From a bacterium (lineage in GTDB: Bacteria; Zhuqueibacterota; Zhuqueibacteria; Residuimicrobiales; Residuimicrobiaceae), in assembly GCA_029565685.1 (NCBI GenBank), contig JAKQNR010000017.1, positions 306,212 through 370,211 of the forward strand: 64,000 nt of DNA, read 5' to 3'. Every line of letters starts with the position of its first letter. Within the stretch, counting starts at the first letter, position 1. The translations under genes and the position numbers were made by a program. Of this stretch, positions 44,000 to 53,339 are shown piece by piece. Under the pieces are notes generated by a model. The model saw only the letters and a program-made list of their open reading frames with translations. It was not told the origin of the DNA and made no database searches.

Positions 44000-45598
44000 A
44001 TGCCCCTGCAATCGATTTCAACCCCTTCTCAGTCAAAGGACCAGGTGCCCCGCCGCAAGAGGTTTTTATGGGGTCTGGGAGGATTCGCCGATGCCGCGAT
44101 CACTTATGGTCTGAACGGCATGGTCAACGTCATCTATATCAACGCGCTGGCGGTCAATGCGGTTCTAGTCAGCGCGGCGTGCGCTATCCCTCGATTTCTC
44201 GATTTTTTTACGGATCCGTTGATCGGTTTTCTTTCCGACCGAACCCGTTCACGGTGGGGGCGACGTCGGCCCTGGTTGCTGGCCGGGCTCATGATCACCG
44301 CTGTGCTGGGCATTCTACTGTGGTTTCCTCCACTGGAACCTAACCACCTCGCCAACGCCGCAGACCAGGTTCAAAGCGTGGCTGCGGCTCAGTCGGCTAC
44401 GGCTGACGCAGAGTCATGGTGGCGCACGACGGCCAGGGCGGTGACGGTGGATTGGCAGGTTTTTCTCTACCTGGCGGCGATGATGACGCTGATGAATGCC
44501 GTGGGCTATGCCCTGTTCACGATCCCGCACTATGCCATGGGCTATGAGATGACCACAGACTATGATGAACGCACCCATCTATTCAAATGGCGGTTCGTCG
44601 CCTTTGCGGCTGCAGGATTTCTCACGCCCTGGCTGATGCCCTTGGCCATGTGGTTCGAAGGCGATCAAGCGAACCTGCTCAAGGGCTCTCAGGGCGCGGT
44701 CACGGTCAGCCTTCTGGTGGCAGCGGTTATTCTGCTCACTGGCCTTCCGTCGCTGCTCTGCAAGGAACGCATCGTACCGCCGCAAAAGCAGCGCATGCCC
44801 TTCAAACAGGCTGTGCGTATAACGCTGGGCAATCGGCCTTTCTGGCTTTTGGTTGCCTGCAATTTCATCGCGCGTTTTGGCATGGCGGTCACCGGCATTT
44901 TTTTTTATTATGTGTTCGTCTATCATATCGGCCGAGGCGAACAATTGCGAGGGGTTGCCCTGCTGGCGGTCTTTTTCAACAGCATCAATATCGCCAATTT
45001 CCTCGCCCTGTCACCCATCGCCGCCCTTTCCGGCCGTATCGGAAAAAAGCCGACACTGCTGGTGTTGTTGGGAATGAGTGCGGTGGCGTACGCTTCCCTG
45101 TGGTTCACGTTCACCAACAGCGAGGCGTCGTTTCTCAGCCATACGTTTTGTATCGGCGCCGCCTCGTGGACCCTGTCCCTGCAATGGCCCAGTCTGATCA
45201 CCGCCCTGCTCATCGGCGTGTTCACCAACACTATGCCGATGATCACCAATGCGATGATCGCCGACATCTGCGATTACGACGAGCTCAAGTCCGGAACACG
45301 ACGGGAGGGTTTTTACGGTGCGGTCTACACCAGCATCGAAAAGATGGCTTTGTCGATCTCGCTGTTGTTTCAGGGCGTTCTGCTTGTCTCCTCGGGCTTT
45401 GATGCCTCTCAGGCCGCCCAGACGCCGGAGACCATCCGTTACTGGATGCTCGCTCTGGTGATCACTCAGCCGGTCGGTTTTCTTCTCGGCGTCGTTCTGC
45501 TGTTATTCTATCCTCTCAGCCGGACTCGTATGGCGGCGCTGCGCAGACAGCTTGAATCCGACCGAGCTGGCGCTTTCATTAACCAAGCCGGCGGCTAG
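44000..45598 (+). CDS. GPH-family sugar:cation symporter (MFS)
   Basis: 532 residues with twelve predicted membrane helices. The family signature DPLIGFLSDRTRSRWGRRRPW lies after helix 2 (cytoplasmic loop 2-3), and ANFLALSPIAALSGRIGKK after helix 8. MelB-type carriers bring mono- or oligosaccharides, or glycosides, in with Na+ or H+. A hydrophilic loop of about 60 residues (residues 115-155) is longer than usual. AAGGAG precedes the ATG. It sits between the UroD-family and beta-helix genes, as expected for the importer of the locus. Confidence 0.92.
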   Translation: MPLQSISTPSQSKDQVPRRKRFLWGLGGFADAAITYGLNGMVNVIYINALAVNAVLVSAACAIPRFLDFFTDPLIGFLSDRTRSRWGRRRPWLLAGLMITAVLGILLWFPPLEPNHLANAADQVQSVAAAQSATADAESWWRTTARAVTVDWQVFLYLAAMMTLMNAVGYALFTIPHYAMGYEMTTDYDERTHLFKWRFVAFAAAGFLTPWLMPLAMWFEGDQANLLKGSQGAVTVSLLVAAVILLTGLPSLLCKERIVPPQKQRMPFKQAVRITLGNRPFWLLVACNFIARFGMAVTGIFFYYVFVYHIGRGEQLRGVALLAVFFNSINIANFLALSPIAALSGRIGKKPTLLVLLGMSAVAYASLWFTFTNSEASFLSHTFCIGAASWTLSLQWPSLITALLIGVFTNTMPMITNAMIADICDYDELKSGTRREGFYGAVYTSIEKMALSISLLFQGVLLVSSGFDASQAAQTPETIRYWMLALVITQPVGFLLGVVLLLFYPLSRTRMAALRRQLESDRAGAFINQAGG

Positions 45599-45676
45599 GC
45601 GCCGACGTTGCGGGCAGGACTTTGGCGAAGTCTCCTTTGCCGTTCGTCCGGTCTATCACTGAATTAGGGAGGGAGG

Positions 45677-47683
45677 ATGTTCATTCGAACCTGGTGCTGT
45701 GCCTTCATCGCGTCGTTGTTTTTTACTGTATCTGCAACCGCTGAAAACGTCCTCTCCTTGTATGTTTCACCGGACGGCGAGGACCGCAATCCCGGCACGC
45801 AGCCTTCGCCCTTTTACACGCTGGAGCGGGCGCGCGATGAGATCCGTGCGCTGAAAAGCGCTGGCCGACTGCCTGAACAGGGTGTGACAGTCTATCTCAA
45901 AGGTGGTCGCCATTGGCGGGATAAGGTGTTTGAATTGGGCGCTGAAGATTCGGGGACAGAGCACGCCCCCATCCGCTATGCCGCTTGTGCCGGCGAAACG
46001 CCGGTGGTGACCGGCGCCAGACGCATTGAAAATTGGCGACGCCTGAGCGAATCCGTTCCTGGTTTGCCGGCGCGCATCCAGCAGCGCCTTTATGTCGCTG
46101 CCGTCGATACCGGCTGGGGCTTTCATTCACTTTTAGTCAATGGCCAACCGCAAACGTTGTCCCGGTTGGACAACGGCGATAACTGGCGAAACTGGCCCAA
46201 GCCCGAACAAGTGGGCGAGGTGGGACCCCATGGCCAGAGGCTCAAGTTCGCCAAGGGAACTCTGCAGTTCCTGCAGGGCATGGACGGACAGATCGAGATC
46301 AATCTGTTTCCGGTCAATTTCTGGAATACCATCTCGGTTCTCAAAAACATGGACCCGCACCATTCCACTGCCTGGCGGCACAGCAAAAATCCAGCCACGT
46401 TCAGCCGGGATGGTTTTCAGGAAGGAAATTACAATCTGTACAATTCGGTCGTCTTTATCGACGAACCCGGCGAATGGGCGGTGGACCGCCACGCCGGCAA
46501 GGTCTACCTTTGGCCGCGCGACGGAAGGTTGCAGCCGGATGATGAGATACTGGCACCTGTACTGTTCCGCCTGGTGCATATTCACGGCCATGAAGCCGAA
46601 AACGCCCTAGTGCACAACCTCCAGTTCCAGGGCATCACCTTTGCCCATACCGATCGCATGGCTGAGGATCGTTGGCCGGAGGAGTGGATCAAACGGCAGT
46701 CCGAGTTGCCGGACGCCATGATCTATGTGCAGGACGCTCGGCAACTGCTGATTCAGGACTGTCGCTTTATCCACAGCGGCAGCTACGCTGTGGACTTGGA
46801 GGGCTATGCTCAAGAGATATCCATCCTGCGCAATGAAATGGGATACATGGGCTGCGGCGGCGTGCTGTTGCAAGGCTACGGACCCGGATTGAAAGACGTT
46901 AACCGGAACAACACGGTGTCGCGCAATTTCATCCATCATACGGGTCAAAGCGGATACCTTCATTCTGCGGCGATCACGCTGTATCAAAGCGGTTCCAACG
47001 ATATTTCCTTTAACCGTATCGAGCACATCCCCTATGCCGGCGTGCAAATCTGCGGCGCCAACTGGGACGCCTATGGACCTCAGGGTCTTGCTGCCTCTTT
47101 GGACAACCAGGATCCCGGCGCGGTGGATGCCTACGGCCGTGCGGCCGCTCAATTCGCCACACGCTGGCAGGATTTTCCGCAAGGACGCAACAGCGTCTTT
47201 ACCCGGGAGACGTTCAAGCGCTATCTTCACACCGCCAACAACAGGGTGCATCACAATATCATTCTCGAGTACATGGAAAAACTGAGCGACGGCGCTCCTC
47301 TGTATGCCTGGGCATCGGGCCTGGGCAACCAATTTTATAAAAATGCGATGAAACGGAGCCCCCTGACGATCGATGGACAAAAGTGGTTGTTCGCTCTCTA
47401 TCTGGACGATCAGGTCGATGGCGCGGTGATGGCGGAGAATGTGGTCTGGGGACAAGTGATCACCGCCGCTTCGAGTCCGGGATGGCGCCTGGCGGCCGGA
47501 CCGGTGGTATATGGCCAGCCCTATGAGGAGAACATTTTTTACAACAAAGGGCTGAATCTTTGGTACGGCAACGAGCATGGTTTTCCGCAAAAACCGGCCG
47601 GCTATGATGCGTTGATGAAAGAGATCGAGCTTTGCGGGCGGCAGCTCGGCGGCTGGCCCGGCGAACGGCCGGATACTTACTAA
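45677..47683 (+). CDS. Secreted right-handed parallel beta-helix protein (GH141-like)
   Basis: 668 residues with signal peptide (FIASLFFTVSATA). The opening LYVSPDGEDRNPGTQPSPF is the start seen in many secreted beta-helix glycosidases and lyases. After a beta insert, Asn-rich helix turns run from about residue 320 (LLIQDCRFIHSGSYAVDL, ILRNEMGYMGCGGVLL, NRIEHIPYAGVQI). The layout resembles GH141, whose known members include alpha-L-fucosidases and xylanases, but lyase families share the fold. GGAGGGAGG precedes the ATG. The next gene starts 15 bases after. Confidence 0.82.
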   Translation: MFIRTWCCAFIASLFFTVSATAENVLSLYVSPDGEDRNPGTQPSPFYTLERARDEIRALKSAGRLPEQGVTVYLKGGRHWRDKVFELGAEDSGTEHAPIRYAACAGETPVVTGARRIENWRRLSESVPGLPARIQQRLYVAAVDTGWGFHSLLVNGQPQTLSRLDNGDNWRNWPKPEQVGEVGPHGQRLKFAKGTLQFLQGMDGQIEINLFPVNFWNTISVLKNMDPHHSTAWRHSKNPATFSRDGFQEGNYNLYNSVVFIDEPGEWAVDRHAGKVYLWPRDGRLQPDDEILAPVLFRLVHIHGHEAENALVHNLQFQGITFAHTDRMAEDRWPEEWIKRQSELPDAMIYVQDARQLLIQDCRFIHSGSYAVDLEGYAQEISILRNEMGYMGCGGVLLQGYGPGLKDVNRNNTVSRNFIHHTGQSGYLHSAAITLYQSGSNDISFNRIEHIPYAGVQICGANWDAYGPQGLAASLDNQDPGAVDAYGRAAAQFATRWQDFPQGRNSVFTRETFKRYLHTANNRVHHNIILEYMEKLSDGAPLYAWASGLGNQFYKNAMKRSPLTIDGQKWLFALYLDDQVDGAVMAENVVWGQVITAASSPGWRLAAGPVVYGQPYEENIFYNKGLNLWYGNEHGFPQKPAGYDALMKEIELCGRQLGGWPGERPDTY

Positions 47684-47698
47684 AGTGAAAGGATAACA

Positions 47699-48916
47699 AT
47701 GGATTTTCCATCTCAAGTTTCTTCTTCACAGGCTGCCTCCGAGTCGAGGAGCTGTCCCAAGTTCGACTGCAGAGAGCATTTGACTCCCAGACGGATGACG
47801 GTCATCATGTGGGATCAGGCCTTTCTCGTCCGCCATATTCCGGGTGAGTCGTTTGCTGATTACGACCGGGTATTGAACGAGGCGAAGGAACGAGGGTACA
47901 ACACGCTGCGGCTGGATCCGTTGCCCAATCTGATTGAACTGGACAAGCCGGACAGAGTTTTTTCCTGGCTTGATCCGCAGCGGCCTTTTTTCCCCTGGGG
48001 CAATCGTCAGGCTTGCCAGGGACCTGCCGGCGCTTGGCTGATCGAGTTCATGAACCTGGCGCTGAAAAAAAATCTCTATTATACGCTGAGCTCGTGGTGG
48101 TTTGATGAAACCAACTGGTGCGGCAAGGGCGGCATTTCACCCGTTTGCAGACGCATCCCCAAGGACCATCGACAGGCCGCGGAGATCTGGATCCCGTTTC
48201 TGCATCAATGGAAAGAGCGCTTTGGTTTCAACAACCTGCTGCTGGTGGATATTCACAACGAAGTGCCGTTCTTTATGAGCGGTTATAGGCAAATGCTCAA
48301 AAAGGATTTCAATCTGGACTGGGACCTTGGGCTGCCGTTCAATGCGGAACAGATCGATTTTCTGGCACAGGATCTAAACGGCGCCATGAAAATGCTGCAA
48401 CGCGAGTTTCCCGAATTGCGATTCACCGCTTCTATTCACGGGGACGAGCGGTGGCTGAGCGTGCCCTTGCAGTTTGACTGCCTGGATGTCCATTTTTATC
48501 TCGACGCGGATCCACGCTGGTTCAATCGGACGCGGTTCAACGAGTTCATCAGCGACGGCATCTATGTCAAGGATCACTGGTTCCAGGAGTTCAGCCTTCG
48601 TTGCGCTCAAGCCCGCGACAGCGTGATGCCCATGTTGTTTCAACGGCAGCAGCAGCGGCTGGCCGATTTCGCCGTCTGGTCGGAGCGGTTCGGCATGCCG
48701 CTTACCACCAGTGAATCATGGTCCACCTGGTACTATTATGATCATCCGCACCTGGATTGGCAGTGGCTGTTGCAGTGGGCGGAGATGACCGTGGAGGGCG
48801 CCGTTCGTCACCGGATGTGGGGTTGGACGCCGCATAATTATGCGCAGCCGCAGTTTCAAAACTGGCAGGATGTCCGCTGGCATCAAAAGCTCACCAGCCG
48901 GTTTCTGAACTCCTGA
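47699..48916 (+). CDS. Cellulase-like TIM-barrel protein, probably cytoplasmic
   Basis: 405 residues without signal peptide or membrane segment. The barrel resembles the clan GH-A/GH5-like 'cellulase-like' families: RLDPLPNLIELD, LLLVDIHNEVPFFMSG carrying Asn-Glu at the acid/base position, and TTSESWSTWYYYDHP near 340 with a possible nucleophile Glu, WGWTPHNYAQPQ at the end. It may cleave imported oligosaccharides, consistent with the symporter upstream. AAAGGATAACA precedes the ATG. Specificity unknown. Confidence 0.75.
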   Translation: MDFPSQVSSSQAASESRSCPKFDCREHLTPRRMTVIMWDQAFLVRHIPGESFADYDRVLNEAKERGYNTLRLDPLPNLIELDKPDRVFSWLDPQRPFFPWGNRQACQGPAGAWLIEFMNLALKKNLYYTLSSWWFDETNWCGKGGISPVCRRIPKDHRQAAEIWIPFLHQWKERFGFNNLLLVDIHNEVPFFMSGYRQMLKKDFNLDWDLGLPFNAEQIDFLAQDLNGAMKMLQREFPELRFTASIHGDERWLSVPLQFDCLDVHFYLDADPRWFNRTRFNEFISDGIYVKDHWFQEFSLRCAQARDSVMPMLFQRQQQRLADFAVWSERFGMPLTTSESWSTWYYYDHPHLDWQWLLQWAEMTVEGAVRHRMWGWTPHNYAQPQFQNWQDVRWHQKLTSRFLNS

Positions 48917-48953
48917 GGGTGTGAAACGCGTTTTGGATTAAAAACGAGCCGGG

Positions 48954-48973
48954 TTCTTGCCGCGCGGCAAGAA
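48954..48973. terminator. 20-bp perfect palindrome between convergent genes
   Basis: TTCTTGCCGC followed directly by GCGGCAAGAA. It lies 38 bases after the cellulase-like gene and ahead of the convergent alpha-galactosidase stop. Without a T run it is only terminator-like. Confidence 0.45.
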
Positions 48974-49170
48974 TTCAGGCGCTAACTGCAACCGTGATCT
49001 GCGGCGATGCGTTGGCGTAAGGCTTGGTGCGTTCCAGCCTGCCGCCTGATCAGCGGCATCGATCCTTCCCGGTCCTGGGCATACTTTTTCTTCGTCGTTC
49101 ATGCTCAGCGTTTTCAGCGAGGCTGATCATGCGCGCCCGCTGCACACGGCTGGCCGGCGCTGTGCGGCGT

Positions 49171-51249
49171 TCACTCGTTGATCGCGCGATAGCGAATCAG
49201 CAGTGAACCCGGTTTATGCGGAATGGAGAGGTCCATTCCTTCCATCAACTCATGCCCTGAACGCGTCACCTGCAGTCCATAGTCGCTGTAATCCAGCCGG
49301 TAGGTTTTCTCCGGCGACAGACCTTTCCATTTAACCCGCAGGGATTCCTGTTGATTGCCCTCGCGCCTGAAGGCAAGGACGATGCCGTCTTGCTGCTCCG
49401 GACGATTAAGTTGATACGCCAACCAGACGGTATCCCGTGTATAGTTGCGGCTGTCGGACAGGGGATAATAATCGCTATAAAAGTAAGGCCGCAGGGTTTT
49501 GTACTCTGCGATGCGCTTTTGGATGGCGGGGATGGGCTCGGAAGTTCTTCCCGTAATCTCCCAATTCAACACCGCCGTGGCGCCCAGTCCCGAGCGAAAG
49601 GTGTAGGCGTCGGTTTGATAGATGGCCGACCCGTGGATGGGCAGATAAAAGTTCAGGCCATAGGTGTGGCATTGGTATCCATTGGGTTCGCCGTACTGAT
49701 AATCCGTCCGCCACAGCGGCGCACTGCGCGACATCGTCTCCAGATCGATCCGCCTTCCGCCGCTGGCGCAGTTGTCGATGAGCAGGTTGGGAAAAGTCTC
49801 CAGCAGGCTGTCCCAAAACGCGTACAATCCTTCGATGTGCTTGCACTCGGAAATGCCGATCCGTTCCGGCGGATCATTCGCCAGCCAGTAAGGCATGGGG
49901 TCGAAATTAAAATCTTGACGATAATAATCGATCCCCTGTTCTCGAATAAAGTCCATCAGGTAATTCGTGAGCCACTGTCGTGCGGCCGGATCACCCAGAT
50001 TGAAAAGATAGTTGTCATTTCCCTTGATTTTCAGCAGCCACTCCGAATGCTCCCGGTCTATCAGAGTGCCGGGCCGGACCCGTTCCGGTTCAAACCAGAC
50101 CATAAACTTCGCACCCGCCTGATGCACCGCATCCGCCACTGCCTTGAGTCCGTTGGGAAACCGTTCTGCATCCACGGTCCAATTGCCGACATTTTGCCAC
50201 CAATCGCCGTTCTTTTTGTCCCACCCGCAACCGGTGTACCAGCCTGCGTCCAGCCAGAACAGCTCCGGAACGATACGGAAATGCTGGTATCGTTTCACCA
50301 GACTGATGGCATACTCTTCAGTCAGGCAATTGTACTCGCCGCAGGGCGGAGGATCACCGTAATCGAAACTGCCGGACAACGGATATTCGGCAAACCGGCC
50401 GTCGATTTTTCGCGAGTGGTGGGCCAACATAAAGCGGCGGAACTGATTGTGCCCGGTCATCCGGTCTGCCCCCTGCCAATGGAGCAGGCAGACTTTCGGC
50501 GAGCGTATCGATTCCTGCGGATAGAGCGAACAATGCATCTTTTCCATGCCCGCGTTCAAGGAGATCGTCCGGCCGTTCACCGGTTGCACCTCTGCATACC
50601 ATTTGCCGCTCCAGCCGACTGCGACCAGCAGACCCTGCTCGCCGGGAAATTCGATGTTGAAGAAAGGCAGAGCGGTGTTATCGGAAGAGCGGCCGCCGTT
50701 GGGAGTGAGATAGCGGCTTTCCCCCGGCTGCAACACATCGGTCAATGGTTGAAAATCGCTGCGCTCGGCATTGCTGCCTTTGGCATGATGCAACGTGAAC
50801 GCTCCACTTTCTGCAGCTGTGAATGAGTGGGACACCACGGCCAGTTTTTCGATCAGCGGCGTATTTTTTTTTGAGGTGTTAGTCAGCCGCAGCATCCACT
50901 CCATCGCCTGAAAGGACGGGTAGCAGTCGACCAGACACTGGATTTGCAAGCCGCTCTCTGGGTCCAAATAGGCGTAAACGGTTCGCTCCATGTCAGGATT
51001 CGAGGTCGGCTTCTTTTCAACCGTATAGGACCAGTCTTTGATGAACCGGCTGGAAGGCTTATCGTGGTAGATGAATGAAAAAGGAGGGAGCGCCCCTTTG
51101 GCAAAAAGCGCTTTCGCCTGTCGACGCACATCGACGGCGCCAACCGGAGCGTTGATCGCTCGTTGATCGGCAGCAAAAAGCGTGACCGCCATCAACAGAA
51201 TCAGGATACCGGCCGCTCCCACGGTTCTGTTCATTATTTTTTTCATCAT
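49171..51249 (-). CDS. GH36 alpha-galactosidase, secreted
   Basis: 692 residues from the ATG at 51249 (GGAGG directly upstream; the next ATG at 51246 is as good; a start at 51360 would precede the signal). The signal peptide ends near TLFAADQ. N-terminal beta-sandwich, then the GH36 barrel: PELFWLDAGWY, MVWFEPERVRPG, YYRQDFNFDP with the nucleophile Asp, NCASGGRRIDLE, and PLWRTDYQYGE with the acid/base Asp, then a C-terminal beta domain. Retaining exo-glycosidase removing alpha-linked galactose (related specificities exist in GH36). Minus strand, followed upstream by the sulfatase and DUF5916 genes. Confidence 0.93.
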   Translation of the reverse strand: MMKKIMNRTVGAAGILILLMAVTLFAADQRAINAPVGAVDVRRQAKALFAKGALPPFSFIYHDKPSSRFIKDWSYTVEKKPTSNPDMERTVYAYLDPESGLQIQCLVDCYPSFQAMEWMLRLTNTSKKNTPLIEKLAVVSHSFTAAESGAFTLHHAKGSNAERSDFQPLTDVLQPGESRYLTPNGGRSSDNTALPFFNIEFPGEQGLLVAVGWSGKWYAEVQPVNGRTISLNAGMEKMHCSLYPQESIRSPKVCLLHWQGADRMTGHNQFRRFMLAHHSRKIDGRFAEYPLSGSFDYGDPPPCGEYNCLTEEYAISLVKRYQHFRIVPELFWLDAGWYTGCGWDKKNGDWWQNVGNWTVDAERFPNGLKAVADAVHQAGAKFMVWFEPERVRPGTLIDREHSEWLLKIKGNDNYLFNLGDPAARQWLTNYLMDFIREQGIDYYRQDFNFDPMPYWLANDPPERIGISECKHIEGLYAFWDSLLETFPNLLIDNCASGGRRIDLETMSRSAPLWRTDYQYGEPNGYQCHTYGLNFYLPIHGSAIYQTDAYTFRSGLGATAVLNWEITGRTSEPIPAIQKRIAEYKTLRPYFYSDYYPLSDSRNYTRDTVWLAYQLNRPEQQDGIVLAFRREGNQQESLRVKWKGLSPEKTYRLDYSDYGLQVTRSGHELMEGMDLSIPHKPGSLLIRYRAINE

Positions 51250-51422
51250 TCCTCCGCCGATCAGGTTGTTGATTCCATTCTTTTTAAAATTCATCTTGGT
51301 TTGTTTTCCCATAAAGCCTTTTACCGTCGATGGGACCGCTTTGCGGAGAGCATCGACCATCGTTCATCCTAAAAGCCGCTTTATTGTCGTCGTCCCGAGA
51401 CGCCTTTGAGAAAGAGAGAGCG

Positions 51423-53207
51423 CTACCGAGTGTAATGCACATCGATCTGCCAGGGGCCTTTTTCGCAGCGGTCCATGGACAGCGTACCCCGCAGGTTCAA
51501 CTCGCCCGATGCAAGCTGAACCGCGTTGAAGACGATTTCCGTCTGCTCGCTGGAGAAGACCTGTTGAAATTTTCTATCGCCGATGGCGAGAACCGCCAGA
51601 CCTTTTTGTCCTTCTGAGTGAAAACGGAGATGGAACGTGTAGAGCCCGGGTTGCGCCGCGTACAAACGCCAGTGGCCGTTCGATCGCTCGCCCCAGAGCG
51701 GCCCCTGTTCATGCCGCCAGTCCTGTCGCGTCAACGTAACCGGATTCTCATGCGGCGTGCCCACATGAATGCGCGGCGGTTCAAAGTTGTCCGGACGGGT
51801 GGTGCTGACGTCCTGAAACCAGTCTTCGTACGCCTTTTTCAGCTCCTCTACTTTGTCGGGACGGCTTCCGGCCACATCGTGCAGCTCGAAGGGATCGTTT
51901 TTCATGTCATAGAGCTCAAAGGACGGAGCGCCGGAAAAAGAGTCTGCGGAAAAATCGCTGGCGTGCAGCAATTTCCACTCCTGGCTGCGTATGGCAAAGT
52001 TGTGATAAAGCACCGGCCGGTCGCCGCGATGGCTTTGGAAAACCAGACAGCGATCCGGCCATTCTGATTCACCTTTAAGAAGCGGCCAAAAGCTGCGGCC
52101 ATCGACATTGAGAGTATGCGGAACCGGGATGCCGCAGGCCTGCAGGATGGTGGGCAGAATGTCGATATGGGCGACCACGCGGTCGATCTTTCGGCCCGGC
52201 GGCAGTTCAGCCGGCCAACGGATAAACAGGGGGGAGCGGATTCCGCCCTCATAAATGGTCGTTTTCATCCCCTTATAACCAGCCACATAACGGCGTCCCT
52301 GCGGGCCGTTGTCGTTCATGAACAGCACCATCGTGTCCTGTTCGAGCTGAGTTTCCTTCAGCCAGGAGAGCAGCCGGCCGATGTTCCAGTCGATATTGGC
52401 GATCATGGCATAAATGCGCGCCATTCGATCGCTGTCCACGGTATGGGTAAGCGGATGGCCGATGGATGGGAATTGAATATGGGACAGGTCAAGTCGGCGA
52501 TACACCTCATACCACTCGGGAGGGACATCATCATAGGGGGAATGTGGGGCGTTGGGGGCCAGATAGGTAAAAAAGGGGCGTCCCTGATGATGCGCCTCCG
52601 CCATCCACTTCATAGCCTGATCGAAATAGATGTCGGTGCAATAGCCGGTCATCTGCATTTCGCGGCCATTGAGCCACAGCACCGGATCGGTGTACTTGTT
52701 CTCACCGTTGACCGGATCTGAGGGCTGACCGATGCCGCCGCCGCGGTGCATCAGCGCCTGTTCAAATCCCCGCTCCTGAGGCCGCATGGGATAATTATCG
52801 CCGAGGTGCCACTTGCCAAAGAGAGCGGTGGCGTAGCCGGCGTTCTGCAGCAGCTCCGCCAGAGTGGTCTCTTCCGGATCCATCATAGCGCGGCCGAGGA
52901 ATGTGTCGATCACGCGGGTGCGGTAGTTATAGCGACCGGTCATCAGACAGGCGCGGGTCGGCGCGCACACCGGACTGACGTAATAGTTGGTCATCTCCAG
53001 GCTCTCGCCGGCCAGGCGGTCGAGGTTCGGAGTTTTTAGAACCGGATTGCCTTTCACGCCGAAATCGCCATACCCCTGATCGTCGGTGATGATCAAAATG
53101 ACATTGGGCCGTTGCGGTTTCTTTTTCCAGCAGGAAACGGAGGGCGCCATGGAAGCGGCGGCGGCGCCGACAGAGGCGGTTTTGCAGAAAGTTCGTCTGG
53201 ACATCAT
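51423..53207 (-). CDS. Tat-exported sulfatase
   Basis: 594 residues from the ATG at 53207 (GGGAG seven bases before); an in-frame ATG at 53258 is too far upstream. N-terminal Tat signal MSRRTFCKTASVGAAAASM. Metal-site IITDDQGYGDFG, then CAPTRACLMTGR near 81: the Cys in C-x-P-x-R is converted to formylglycine by FGE or an anaerobic maturase, neither of which is in the window. Further active-site blocks FGKWHLGD and PFFTYLAPNAPHSP. A C-terminal beta domain (about 480-594) resembles that of family S1 arylsulfatases. It removes sulfate esters from a glycan outside the cytoplasm. Confidence 0.95.
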   Translation of the reverse strand: MMSRRTFCKTASVGAAAASMAPSVSCWKKKPQRPNVILIITDDQGYGDFGVKGNPVLKTPNLDRLAGESLEMTNYYVSPVCAPTRACLMTGRYNYRTRVIDTFLGRAMMDPEETTLAELLQNAGYATALFGKWHLGDNYPMRPQERGFEQALMHRGGGIGQPSDPVNGENKYTDPVLWLNGREMQMTGYCTDIYFDQAMKWMAEAHHQGRPFFTYLAPNAPHSPYDDVPPEWYEVYRRLDLSHIQFPSIGHPLTHTVDSDRMARIYAMIANIDWNIGRLLSWLKETQLEQDTMVLFMNDNGPQGRRYVAGYKGMKTTIYEGGIRSPLFIRWPAELPPGRKIDRVVAHIDILPTILQACGIPVPHTLNVDGRSFWPLLKGESEWPDRCLVFQSHRGDRPVLYHNFAIRSQEWKLLHASDFSADSFSGAPSFELYDMKNDPFELHDVAGSRPDKVEELKKAYEDWFQDVSTTRPDNFEPPRIHVGTPHENPVTLTRQDWRHEQGPLWGERSNGHWRLYAAQPGLYTFHLRFHSEGQKGLAVLAIGDRKFQQVFSSEQTEIVFNAVQLASGELNLRGTLSMDRCEKGPWQIDVHYTR

Positions 53208-53339
53208 CACAAGACTCCCGGCCTGGCATCGAGCAGGCGGCTGATTGACAGCGTGCAAGTTTATTAGAATTTACTTGTCTGGTTATGAACCGGACCGGCA
53301 AAGGTACGAAATGGAGAGCGCCGGCATCAAGGATTATTC